Source of the DNA: CAYXNZ01 sp964553705
Lineage (GTDB): Bacteria > Patescibacteriota > Patescibacteriia > Patescibacteriales > GWC2-42-12
Assembly (NCBI GenBank): GCA_964553705.1
Contig: CAZKKV010000003.1
Span: 1-41,582, forward strand
Length of the DNA stretch: 41,582 nucleotides
Direction: 5' to 3'
Position 1 is the first letter of the stretch, and every line of letters starts with the position of its first letter. A program made the position numbers and the translations under genes. Below, one piece after another: positions 32,566 to 39,102 of the stretch. The notes beneath the pieces are model-generated. The model was given only the letters and a program-made list of their open reading frames with translations. It was not told the origin of the DNA and searched no databases.

Positions 32566-32569
32566 GCTT

Positions 32570-34468
32570 TTATTCTTGAGTTTTTGTAAAGGTGACAACA
32601 TTTTCTCCTTCTTTTACCCCCGACAATATCTCAACCATGCCTTCATCGCCTCTTAAACCAACCATAACTGGCCGTTCTTCCACTTCATTATTTTTTAATA
32701 CTCTAACGATTTTACCGTCGCCGTTTTTTTCTACAATTGCTCGACTGGGCGCAATTAAAACATTATCTTTTTGAGCAGTAGTTATCACTACATTAGCTGT
32801 CATGCCAGATTTGACATCATTATCCCCTGCTTCAAAATTAATTTTGACCTTATAGTAGATAACGTCCTGAATGATTGTTTCTGCTGGTTCTATGAAATAT
32901 ACGTAACCATTGAATTCAATTTCATCTCCAAAAGCATCAAGCGTTATTTGAACCGAATCATCAATTTTAAGCTTGGAAATATCTGCTTCTGAAATATCTA
33001 TCTCAATTTCAAAATCATTTTCGCCTAACATGGAAAAAGCTGGAGTGCCAGCGTTAATCTGTTCACCAATTTCATAATTACTTTTAGTTATAGTTCCGTC
33101 TATTGGCGCCTTAATCACGCTATCTTCAATCTGATTTTTTACCAAATCAAGAGCAGCTTCTGTTTGTCTGACTTGCGCCTGCGCTAAATTGATGTCTTGT
33201 GATCTGGCTGGAGCTACTAGGTTGTTGTATTGCGCCTGCGCTACTTGCCAAGTATTATAAGCCGTATTTACTTTTGATTCAGCCATTGTTAATTGTTGAC
33301 TACTTGACAATTGGGCGGTTGATAAAGCATTGCGAGCCTTTAATATCGCATCGTCAAGATTGGCTTGTGCTTGAATCAAATTTTCTTCAGCATTAGCGAC
33401 ATTTGTTTGATATGACAAAATAGCATCGTTTAAGTTCTGTTGAGCGGATTGAGTTGAAGTAATCGCTGTGCTGACATAAGTTTGTTGAGTATTGATAATT
33501 GTTTTATACGCATCCAATTCAGCTTGAGTAAATGTAGTGGAAACAACGCTATTTTCCAAAGCGCTATAACAATAATTCAGCGCAGTAAAAGTAGTATTAA
33601 TAAAATCTAGTGTTTTTGATAAAGCTGAATTAATGACTGCCGTATCACTTGTTGCTTTAGCTTGCTCTAGCCCTAAATCAACTGCCGAAATCATATTAGT
33701 AGCGTTTGCATAATAAGATTTTGTTTCTTCCAGAATTGATTGGTTTTTTGCGCTCAAATGGCTTTCTGCATCAGGATCGTGCAATATCGTATAAATATTA
33801 TCAAGTGAAGTTTTTGCTACGGAAATTTTTGCATCCATCGTGGTTATGGCGTTCGATTTATAATTATCAATAGAACGTTGATAAGTACTTTTTGTATTAG
33901 CTAAACTTGTTTGAGCAACTGAAAAAGATTGTTCATAGGTGGTGATATTACTTGAATCAGAAGATTCAAGGTCGTAGAGTGTCTTTTTTGCCTGAGAAAC
34001 AGATTCACTAACACTTTTTTCAGTTTCGATATACTCGCTTTTTGCTGAATCATAAGCAGACTTTGATTGATCAACACCAGCCTTGCTAACAGCTTTTTCG
34101 TTATTAGTTGGGCCGTTTAAAAGTTTGCTTAAATTAGATTGTGCCACCACTAAATTGGCTTCAGCTTCTTTTTGTCTAATCAAAAGACTACTATTATCCA
34201 AGCGCGCGATAACATCATCTTTTTTCAAATTATCACCAATATCAAATAAAATCTCGGCCAATTTCCCACTATTTAAAAAGCTTAAATTAATTTCGTTGGC
34301 CGCTTTTACTGCGCCAGTTTCGCTGACGGTTTGAATAATTTGTCCCAATTCAACTTTGGCGGTAACATATTCTGTTTTGTCAGAGCTACTAAAGGTAAAA
34401 AACAATATTATTATTACAACAAACAATAAACCAGCGCCTATTATATATTTCTTTTTGAGAAAATTCAT
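32570..34468 (-). CDS. MacA/HlyD-like adaptor with very long coiled coil
   Basis: 632 residues, against roughly 370-400 for typical MacA. Membrane anchor at about 8-26; a first lipoyl half (AKVELGQIIQTVSETGAVKA); then ~370 residues of Ala/Gln/Ser/Asn-rich helices forming an extended hairpin; second lipoyl half (IKAPIDGTITKSNYEIGEQI); beta-barrel and membrane-proximal domains. In diderms this hairpin meets TolC. Here, without evidence of an outer membrane, it could reach across the wall or S-layer (inference). It works with the ABC ATPase and permeases downstream. The ATG overlaps the response-regulator stop (ATGA). Confidence 0.88.
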   Translation of the reverse strand: MNFLKKKYIIGAGLLFVVIIILFFTFSSSDKTEYVTAKVELGQIIQTVSETGAVKAANEINLSFLNSGKLAEILFDIGDNLKKDDVIARLDNSSLLIRQKEAEANLVVAQSNLSKLLNGPTNNEKAVSKAGVDQSKSAYDSAKSEYIETEKSVSESVSQAKKTLYDLESSDSSNITTYEQSFSVAQTSLANTKSTYQRSIDNYKSNAITTMDAKISVAKTSLDNIYTILHDPDAESHLSAKNQSILEETKSYYANATNMISAVDLGLEQAKATSDTAVINSALSKTLDFINTTFTALNYCYSALENSVVSTTFTQAELDAYKTIINTQQTYVSTAITSTQSAQQNLNDAILSYQTNVANAEENLIQAQANLDDAILKARNALSTAQLSSSQQLTMAESKVNTAYNTWQVAQAQYNNLVAPARSQDINLAQAQVRQTEAALDLVKNQIEDSVIKAPIDGTITKSNYEIGEQINAGTPAFSMLGENDFEIEIDISEADISKLKIDDSVQITLDAFGDEIEFNGYVYFIEPAETIIQDVIYYKVKINFEAGDNDVKSGMTANVVITTAQKDNVLIAPSRAIVEKNGDGKIVRVLKNNEVEERPVMVGLRGDEGMVEILSGVKEGENVVTFTKTQE

Positions 34469-34854
34469 ATTTTGCTTTTATTTAAAATAATATTTTTAAG
34501 TTTAGTTACAAATTCATCAACTGAAAAATCGTTCTTTATAAAAAATTGCTCAGCACCCAAGTCTATTGAACGAGCTTTACTGTCGTTGTCGCTCAGATTG
34601 CTAAAAATAAATATCGGTATATTATTCAGGGTCTGGTCTTTCTTGATTGCTTTTATCATTTCAAAACCGTCTATTCGTGGCAAGATTAAATCTAAAATAA
34701 TATAATTTGGCAATGTCTTTTGCAGTTTTTTTAGAATCTCCTGCTCGTCTAATCCTTCATCAATTTCTACGTCAAAACCCTCAATCCTTAGTTTGGCTTG
34801 TAGACCATACAACAGATTAGCATCATCCTCAATGATAAATATTTTTTTAGCCAT
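34465..34854 (-). CDS. Single-domain response regulator
   Basis: 129 residues, a complete CheY-like receiver: acidic pair in FIIEDDANLLYGLQA, phosphorylation Asp in YIILDLILPRIDGFEM, Ser in IFIFSNLSDND and the conserved Lys in QFFIKND. No DNA-binding domain, so it probably acts by protein contact, perhaps on the exporter or MreB made from the same unit. No histidine kinase gene is visible in the window. First gene of the eight-gene unit, coupled to the adaptor by ATGA. Confidence 0.88.
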   Translation of the reverse strand: MAKKIFIIEDDANLLYGLQAKLRIEGFDVEIDEGLDEQEILKKLQKTLPNYIILDLILPRIDGFEMIKAIKKDQTLNNIPIFIFSNLSDNDSKARSIDLGAEQFFIKNDFSVDEFVTKLKNIILNKSKI

Positions 34855-34912
34855 ATTTTTGTGTTTATGCGCATTTTATTTCATTTATTATTATAACACA
34901 TCTTTTAATAAA

Positions 34913-34943
34913 ATTATACTACTTTTCTTTTATCTAGATAAAA
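34913..34943 (-). promoter_or_regulatory. Promoter with overlapping palindromic operator candidate
   Basis: Minus-strand TATAAT (34913-34918) lies 59 bases before the response-regulator ATG. A perfect 16-bp palindrome TTTTATCTAGATAAAA (34928-34943) covers the spacer and -35 region, where a repressor would block RNA polymerase. A second TATAAT sits about 25 bases nearer the gene. Confidence 0.45.
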
Positions 34944-35084
34944 AATATTTTGCTTAACTTTTATTTGTAATGAAATAAAATGTCATTTTTGTCAATCTAT
35001 TATTCTGTACTAAACAAGGTAAAAAATAAAAAAACACAACTAGTCAAATTGTTGCGTAATTTTTAAAACAAGATAAAAAATATT

Positions 35085-35103
35085 TACAATTATTTTAATT
35101 GTA
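35085..35103 (-). terminator. AT-rich intrinsic terminator after DUF5679
   Basis: Perfect 8-bp arms TACAATTA/TAATTGTA with a 3-base loop, followed on the minus strand by AATATTTTTTATC. It lies 13 bases after the DUF5679 stop. The all-AT lower stem makes it weak. Confidence 0.45.
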
Positions 35104-35115
35104 TTTCAATTGAAT

Positions 35116-35271
35116 TTAAGCCTTGCCTAAAATTCTAAACATCGTGGTGCCACAATTAGGACACTTGCCTTTCATTGCTCGGCGGGTCGTTCCGCCTTTA
35201 CCTTTCATCTCTACTTCTTCGCCCTGAGAAATTTCCTTTTTAGCTTTACATTTTACGCAATAACCTTCCAT
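35116..35271 (-). CDS. DUF5679 small zinc-ribbon protein
   Basis: A 51-residue protein starting MEGYCVKCKAKKEIS and ending RAMKGKCPNCGTTMFRILGK plus Ala. Two C-x2-C knuckles (C5/C8 and C37/C40) should bind one zinc. The family is small, common in Patescibacteria and Chloroflexi and of unknown function; a nucleic-acid or ribosome-associated role is plausible. Its length and the conserved MKGKGGTTRRAMKG middle match the family. It has its own promoter-like TGCTACAAT about 30 bases upstream, between it and lexA. Confidence 0.88.
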   Translation of the reverse strand: MEGYCVKCKAKKEISQGEEVEMKGKGGTTRRAMKGKCPNCGTTMFRILGKA

Positions 35272-35315
35272 ACGTTCAATGTTTACTATTAAATCTACTT
35301 ATATTGTAGCAAATT

Positions 35316-35927
35316 TTAGGTAAATCGTCTAATTACACCCTTAACTACACCTTGAATAAGCGGATCGGTGGCATAAATTGGTTTCATGGATGAATTAGCC
35401 GGTTGCAGTCTTATTCGTTTGTTTTCGCGGTAAAACTTTTTCAAAGTGGCGTAAGCGTTATTTAATAATGCCACCACGATATCTCCGTTTTTTGGCGATG
35501 GATTTCTTTCAATTATTACATAATCGCCATTCAAAATTCCGTCTTCAATCATAGATTCGCCTCGGACGCGTAAAACATAGCTATTAGCCGAATCACTGAC
35601 AAAATTAGCTGGCACAGCGATAGTTTCTCTTTCTTCAATCGCTTCTATCGGTTCACCAGCGGTAATCACGCCGACTAACGGTAATTCTAACCCAATAGCC
35701 CAAACTGCGTCGGCTGGCACGATTTCAATTGAACGCGCTTCATTAAAAGATTTTTTCAACAAACCTTTTTTTTGCAAAGCTTCCACATGAGCATGAATAG
35801 TTGCCGGGCTAGACAAACCAAAATGTTCACCGATTTCCCTTAAACTCGGCGCGTAACCTTTATCTCTGGAAAAATCAGTAATAAAATCCAAAATCTGCCT
35901 TTGTCTTTTTGTTAATTGTTCTCTCAT
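35316..35927 (-). CDS. lexA: LexA repressor
   Basis: 203 residues. A winged helix-turn-helix DNA-binding domain (1-68, with SLREIGEHFGLSSPATIHAH), the self-cleavage site A90-G91 in VGVITAGEP, and the catalytic dyad S125 (RGESM) and K163 (ATLKKF). The 35-residue spacing from cleavage site to Ser equals that of E. coli LexA. It represses DNA-damage genes until RecA-ssDNA triggers its self-cleavage. A possible operator, the palindrome TTAGCTAA (35945-35952), lies 18 bases before its ATG. A TAAAAT box ends six bases before the ATG, as in other leaderless candidates here. Confidence 0.93.
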   Translation of the reverse strand: MREQLTKRQRQILDFITDFSRDKGYAPSLREIGEHFGLSSPATIHAHVEALQKKGLLKKSFNEARSIEIVPADAVWAIGLELPLVGVITAGEPIEAIEERETIAVPANFVSDSANSYVLRVRGESMIEDGILNGDYVIIERNPSPKNGDIVVALLNNAYATLKKFYRENKRIRLQPANSSMKPIYATDPLIQGVVKGVIRRFT

Positions 35928-35954
35928 ATTTTTTATTTTAATTTTTAGCTAATG

Positions 35955-35983
35955 TTGACTTATTATTATTAATAATTTAAAAT
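35955..35983 (+). promoter_or_regulatory. Sigma70-like promoter facing the structured RNA
   Basis: TTGACT (35955-35960), exactly 17 bases, then TAAAAT (35978-35983). It is divergent from lexA and begins three bases from the TTAGCTAA palindrome. Expected start near 35990. Confidence 0.5.
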
Positions 35984-35989
35984 ATAATT

Positions 35990-36237
35990 AATTTCGAGAA
36001 AGAAAAAAACCCAAAAAGAGTTACCGTCGATGAAACCGAGTGGTAAATAATAATCGCAGAACAGCTGATTATTTGATAGTCCAATATAAGAGGCTATAAA
36101 TTCGCCGTTAGGTGAGAATTAGCCAAAGACCTGCAAAACAAAAATTGGCAGTTTTGGGTGATCTGTCAACGCTTTCTCGCAACTAGCCTTGAACATGAAA
36201 ACATGTTTCGGGGCTTCATTATTTTTTATGTAAAAAT
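35990..36237 (+). ncRNA. Candidate structured non-coding RNA of unknown class
   Basis: No ORF, but dense pairing. Long-range helices: CGAGAAAG (35995-36002) with CTTTCTCG (36172-36179), and inside it ACCCAAAA (36009-36016) with TTTTGGGT (36152-36159). Enclosed hairpins: 36021-36046, 36049-36073 (AATAATC/GATTATT), 36076-36097, 36099-36120 and 36131-36151. A terminator-like hairpin at 36185-36215 is followed by a U-rich tail. Several pairs are G-U in the plus-strand RNA and would be A-C mismatches on the other strand, favouring plus. I checked for tmRNA, RNase P and SRP RNA hallmarks and found none. 6S RNA or a lineage-specific RNA remain possible. Confidence 0.45.
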
Positions 36238-36268
36238 CGTTGAACTTTAGACTTCTATATCTACTTAT

Positions 36269-36298
36269 ATTATATATCAACAAAAAGCGAAAGGTGAA
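36269..36298 (-). promoter_or_regulatory. Promoter A, minus strand
   Basis: Minus-strand TTCACC (36293-36298), 18 bases, TATAAT (36269-36274). Its spacer contains CTTTCGCTTTTTGTT, shared with the promoter at 36643-36671. The -10 area also shares the 13-mer AATATAAGTAGAT with the region before DUF5679. It points into the structured RNA and lexA. Confidence 0.45.
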
Positions 36299-36344
36299 AA
36301 AATTTCAAGTACGGCCTCTACTTCCCTTTTCTCAAGAGCCATAC
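36297..36344 (-). terminator. Terminator-like hairpin, minus strand
   Basis: On the minus strand GTATGGCTCT pairs with AGAGGCCGTAC (one G-U, one bulge) over a 15-base loop, followed by TTGAAATTTTTT. It abuts promoter A, so one transcript would end where the next begins. Confidence 0.4.
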
Positions 36345-36462
36345 ATTGATTTATTTTAAATAAAGGTGCATAATAAAAGCAAGAAGACGAGAGAAAAAAA
36401 GTCGAAGCCACCTGTGATAAGACAGGTCAAAGGCTAACTTCTAATGAACATTAATTTTAACA

Positions 36463-36524
36463 TTTCATGATTTTTAAATTCTGTGTTGACCACAAACAAT
36501 GTTTTGATTTCGTAAATCATGAAA
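36463..36524. repeat. Inverted repeat with 11-bp perfect arms
   Basis: TTTCATGATTT at 36463-36473 and its exact complement AAATCATGAAA at 36514-36524, 40 bases apart, with a smaller TGTG/CACA hairpin between. A further strong hairpin, ACCTGT/ACAGGT with AGCC/GGCT outside, lies just before it at 36406-36435. Could be RNA structure or a protein-binding site. Confidence 0.55.
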
Positions 36525-36636
36525 AATAACTTTTAAAAGAGGAACAGGTTTTATCGACTTTCCTGTCCTCTTCTCTCCCTCTTTCCTTAAATAATAATTT
36601 AAGGTTTTTTGTTTGAAAAATCTTTACTTTTCCACT
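36521..36636 (-). ncRNA. Candidate small RNA with its own promoter and terminator
   Basis: It starts about seven bases after the strong promoter at 36643-36671. It contains a perfect hairpin CCTTAAAT/ATTTAAGG (36585-36604) and ends in a 9-bp stem with one bulge (36539-36570, CCTGTTCCTC/GAGGACAGG) followed by TTTTAAAAGTTATTTTT. About 110 nt in all. An 81-codon ORF across this strand would start upstream of the promoter and contains both hairpins, so it is not called. Confidence 0.4.
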
Positions 36637-36642
36637 ATCTAC

Positions 36643-36671
36643 AATATACACGAACAAAAAGCGAAAGTCAA
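36643..36671 (-). promoter_or_regulatory. Promoter B, strong sigma70 type
   Basis: Minus-strand TTGACT (36666-36671), exactly 17 bases, TATATT (36643-36648). It lies nine bases downstream of the terminator at 36680-36708, so it opens a separate unit. No protein start with a plausible ORF follows, hence the small-RNA call. Confidence 0.6.
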
Positions 36672-36679
36672 GCAATTTT

Positions 36680-36708
36680 AAAAACCGTAAGTTAAACTCA
36701 CGGCTTTT
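36680..36708 (-). terminator. Intrinsic terminator
   Basis: On the minus strand AAAAGCCGTGAG pairs with CTTACGGTTTTT over a 5-base loop; two pairs are G-U, valid only on this strand. It ends the transcript of the gene that stops at 36737. Confidence 0.75.
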
Positions 36709-36736
36709 ATAGTATCCTTCTCGCAAAGGAACTTCT

Positions 36737-37198
36737 TTAAAATTGTTTAACATGAATATCAAATCCCTTTACGTATCCAAGACACTTATATATCATTTCA
36801 TATCTCCCCCGATATTTAGACAACTCTTTCTCAATAGATTTCATGGCTTTAAAAACACGATTACCTCTAGAAAAAGAAAATTCATGACCAGGACCAGGCT
36901 CTATGGACATTCTTTGTGGAATAACCACATTATTTCTCGTAAAATAATATGTTATCCATATCTTGCCAAAGTTTGTCAACTCGGCATACTTTACCGGAAT
37001 TCCAAGTTTCTTGTCCTTGTCGTCATAGGCTCTATTAATATGAATATTACACATTCTTTTTGACACCGAAGATTTTTTTACATTTTCATAACCAAACTTT
37101 GCCAAAATGTCCATGATATTTTTTTCTATTTCCTTTAGATCATCTTCTGTTATATTTACTAACAAATACTCATAACCAATCCTTGGTTTCACCTCCAT
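36737..37198 (-). CDS. Hypothetical protein with strong Shine-Dalgarno
   Basis: 153 residues, soluble and Lys-rich, with no signal peptide. I do not recognise the family. Visible segments: EDDLKEIEKNIMDILAKFGY (helix), a beta-rich middle with LTNFGKIWITYYFTRNNVVI, and SIEPGPGHEFSFSRGNRVFK, which could be a phosphate-contacting loop. AAGGAGGG lies nine bases before its ATG, making it one of the few clearly SD-led genes here. It stands alone, between terminators at 37275-37298 and 36680-36708. Confidence 0.65.
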   Translation of the reverse strand: MEVKPRIGYEYLLVNITEDDLKEIEKNIMDILAKFGYENVKKSSVSKRMCNIHINRAYDDKDKKLGIPVKYAELTNFGKIWITYYFTRNNVVIPQRMSIEPGPGHEFSFSRGNRVFKAMKSIEKELSKYRGRYEMIYKCLGYVKGFDIHVKQF

Positions 37199-37274
37199 TT
37201 TCTTATCCCTCCTTTTTATTTAAACTCTATAATATAAAAATTTATTTTTTAAAAGTACTATCCATATAAAACAA

Positions 37275-37298
37275 AATCCAAGAAGACCTCCTCGGATT
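37275..37298 (-). terminator. Intrinsic terminator after metallopeptidase gene
   Basis: On the minus strand AATCCGAGGA pairs with TTCTTGGATT (two G-U pairs) around GGTC, then TTGTTTTAT. Confidence 0.7.
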
Positions 37299-37380
37299 GA
37301 CTATTTTTATTTATTTAAACTTATCATCATTATTAATAAAAATCAACAATAGAAAAGACACCGCATTTGAAAATCTACCG

Positions 37381-37950
37381 TTATTGCAAATATAAACCTT
37401 TTGTTTTTAATTCTTTTCTGATTCCCAGATAGTTTGGAATTATTTCTGCAACTAAATTCCAAAATTTTCTGGAGTGATTAAGTTCTTTTAAATGACAGAG
37501 CTCATGAACGATTATATAATCAATTTGCTCTTCAGCTAAATAAATAATTTTGTAATTAAAATTTAAATTACCTTTTCTAGAACAACTTCCCCAGAGTGTT
37601 TTCTGGTTTTTTATAGATATTCTCTGATATTTATACTTGTATGTCTGATTAAAATAATCAATCTTTTTTTGAATTATTTTACGAGCTATTTCTTTATTTT
37701 TCAGATAATCTTTTCTAGTATTTTTTATGATTGGTTCTTGCTTCGTGTTTTTAAAATATTCCGTCTTTTTTATTATCCAACTGGCCTTTTTTCGCAAAAA
37801 CTTTTTGATCAAGAATTCAGGCATCATTTTTGGTACAGTGACAATGACGCTAGCATCATGATACACGGCTATGCGTAATCTTTTTGCACGATTACTTTTT
37901 TTTATTTGATATTCAATATCCTGATTTTTGATTTTGATTAGCCTATTCAT
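37381..37950 (-). CDS. YgjP/DUF45-type metallopeptidase
   Basis: 189 residues. The family signature WGSCSRKGNLNFNYKIIYL precedes a zinc site HELCHLKELNHS (H-E-x2-H plus a later His), followed by FWNLVAEIIPNYL. These M48-like proteases (WLM/SprT-like fold) are short and cytoplasmic; their substrates are mostly unknown. It overlaps the upstream hypothetical gene by 8 bases, so they are co-translated. Full length and intact. Confidence 0.88.
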   Translation of the reverse strand: MNRLIKIKNQDIEYQIKKSNRAKRLRIAVYHDASVIVTVPKMMPEFLIKKFLRKKASWIIKKTEYFKNTKQEPIIKNTRKDYLKNKEIARKIIQKKIDYFNQTYKYKYQRISIKNQKTLWGSCSRKGNLNFNYKIIYLAEEQIDYIIVHELCHLKELNHSRKFWNLVAEIIPNYLGIRKELKTKGLYLQ

Positions 37951-38380
37951 TTGCCTTGTGTGCTACCTCCTCTACCTCCTTGAGCTTGTTTATCAAAGCT
38001 TGTTTAACAGCATTTTTATCCAGAGAACTAACACCAAAGTTATTTTTTGTTTCAAGGTCATCAAATAAATAAATTTTTTTACCACCAAAACTTTCTTGAA
38101 CACCAATAAATTTAATTTTTAAATCTTTGGCTATTTTATCACCTATTACATATTCTTCATGTCTTTCTATAACAATTTGTTTAATAATTTTTTCGTCTAG
38201 AGTCTCGACAATAATATCGGATTCTGTTTTATTGTCAGTAAAACAATAAAATGTTTTACCATCGGGAGATTTTAACATATCACCAAATTTAAGATTCAGG
38301 TTTTCAGCTACCTCTTGACCCTTTATTTTTATTTCGTCGGCTGTTAATTCAGCAGATTTAGGAATTTCATTTTTATTCAT
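37943..38380 (-). CDS. Hypothetical protein with internal duplication
   Basis: 145 residues, soluble. Two ~55-residue copies can be aligned: VAENLNLKFGDMLKSPDGKT followed by FYCFTDNKTESDIIVETLDE, and IAKDLKIKFIGVQESFGGKK followed by IYLFDDLETKNNFGVSSLDK. Each probably forms a small alpha/beta unit. No known domain recognised. It overlaps the metallopeptidase start by 8 bases and may be its partner or substrate. Confidence 0.65.
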   Translation of the reverse strand: MNKNEIPKSAELTADEIKIKGQEVAENLNLKFGDMLKSPDGKTFYCFTDNKTESDIIVETLDEKIIKQIVIERHEEYVIGDKIAKDLKIKFIGVQESFGGKKIYLFDDLETKNNFGVSSLDKNAVKQALINKLKEVEEVAHKANE

Positions 38381-38418
38381 GGTTTTAAAATTATTTGTAA
38401 TATCTTTAAACCCACTTT

Positions 38419-38784
38419 TTATTGAGTTTTATCTGAAGGGGGTACGGATTTATTTAAATTCTCTTTTATATTGTCATACCAGGTTCTATCTATCCCCATC
38501 TCAGCGCAAAACTCTTCAGTTTGGCAAGTTATTGAGCTACAAGCCATGCAGGGCGGACAAACTACGCATTCGGTCGGGCAAATTTCAGAAGTATAGCTAC
38601 TACATTCCATTTTTTCTTCCCCACAACCTTCAATTGGTTTGGACATACTAGGTGCGCCATGCTTTGTCCATTCTCCGTCTGTGCAAATCCAAGTATCCTC
38701 TGGACCACCAATTACAAACCGCAGAAAGAGCAAAAATACAAAAATGGCAAGAATTATTATGATTATTTTTCCAATTTTTTTCAT
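38419..38784 (-). CDS. Membrane-anchored cysteine-rich extracellular protein
   Basis: 121 residues: N-terminal membrane helix (5-25), then an outer domain with ten cysteines, beginning GGPEDTWICTDGEWTKHGAP and continuing ICPTECVVCPPCMACSSITC. The EDTWIC..G.W.KHG.P start recurs in small CPR proteins as I recall. The cysteines probably form disulfides or bind metal outside the cell. A TGGTATAAT promoter-like box lies about 25 bases upstream. Function unknown. Confidence 0.7.
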   Translation of the reverse strand: MKKIGKIIIIILAIFVFLLFLRFVIGGPEDTWICTDGEWTKHGAPSMSKPIEGCGEEKMECSSYTSEICPTECVVCPPCMACSSITCQTEEFCAEMGIDRTWYDNIKENLNKSVPPSDKTQ

Positions 38785-38883
38785 AGTTCTTGATTACAAA
38801 TATCACTCTAATTATACCATAAAATAAAAAAGTTAACCTTTTTCCAAGATTAACATTTTTTAATTTAAATAACTATTTTTATC

Positions 38884-39078
38884 TTAACTTTTTTGATCTT
38901 CTATAAATTTTTCAATTGAGCGATCATAAGTTTTTTCTGCTTTAGCTGAAAAATAACAAGCTGGCAATTCATCATTCTTTCTATGATGTTCAAGACACAG
39001 ACAACAAAATCCCTTACGAGAACATTTAGTATAAGTACAAGGACAATCTTTGATATTTATTTTTTGTCTACAATCCAT
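38884..39078 (-). CDS. DUF6485 small cysteine-rich protein
   Basis: 64 residues with the DUF6485 pattern: DCRQKINIKDCPCTYTKCSR, GFCCLCLEHHRKNDELPACY and the C-terminal AEKTYDRSIEKFIED. Eight cysteines and two adjacent histidines suggest zinc or iron-sulfur binding. Cytoplasmic, function unknown. It starts 24 bases after the Nudix stop, so co-transcription is likely. Confidence 0.85.
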   Translation of the reverse strand: MDCRQKINIKDCPCTYTKCSRKGFCCLCLEHHRKNDELPACYFSAKAEKTYDRSIEKFIEDQKS

Positions 39079-39102
39079 ATTCTTATTTTCGTAATTTTCA
39101 TA

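Noticed and set aside
31849..32601. Longer ABC ATPase start at 32601
   Set aside because: It overlaps the adaptor gene by 32 bases; the purine-rich site before it is coding sequence of the adaptor, and the family starts at MLIDVENL (32565).
35990..36237. tmRNA, RNase P RNA or SRP RNA
   Set aside because: No tag peptide frame or tRNA-like ends, no GAGGAAAGUCC-type RNase P core, no SRP tetraloop region; left as unknown class.
36517..36762. 81-codon minus-strand ORF
   Set aside because: Overlaps the end of the preceding gene, spans a terminator, a strong promoter and two hairpins, and starts with TTG.
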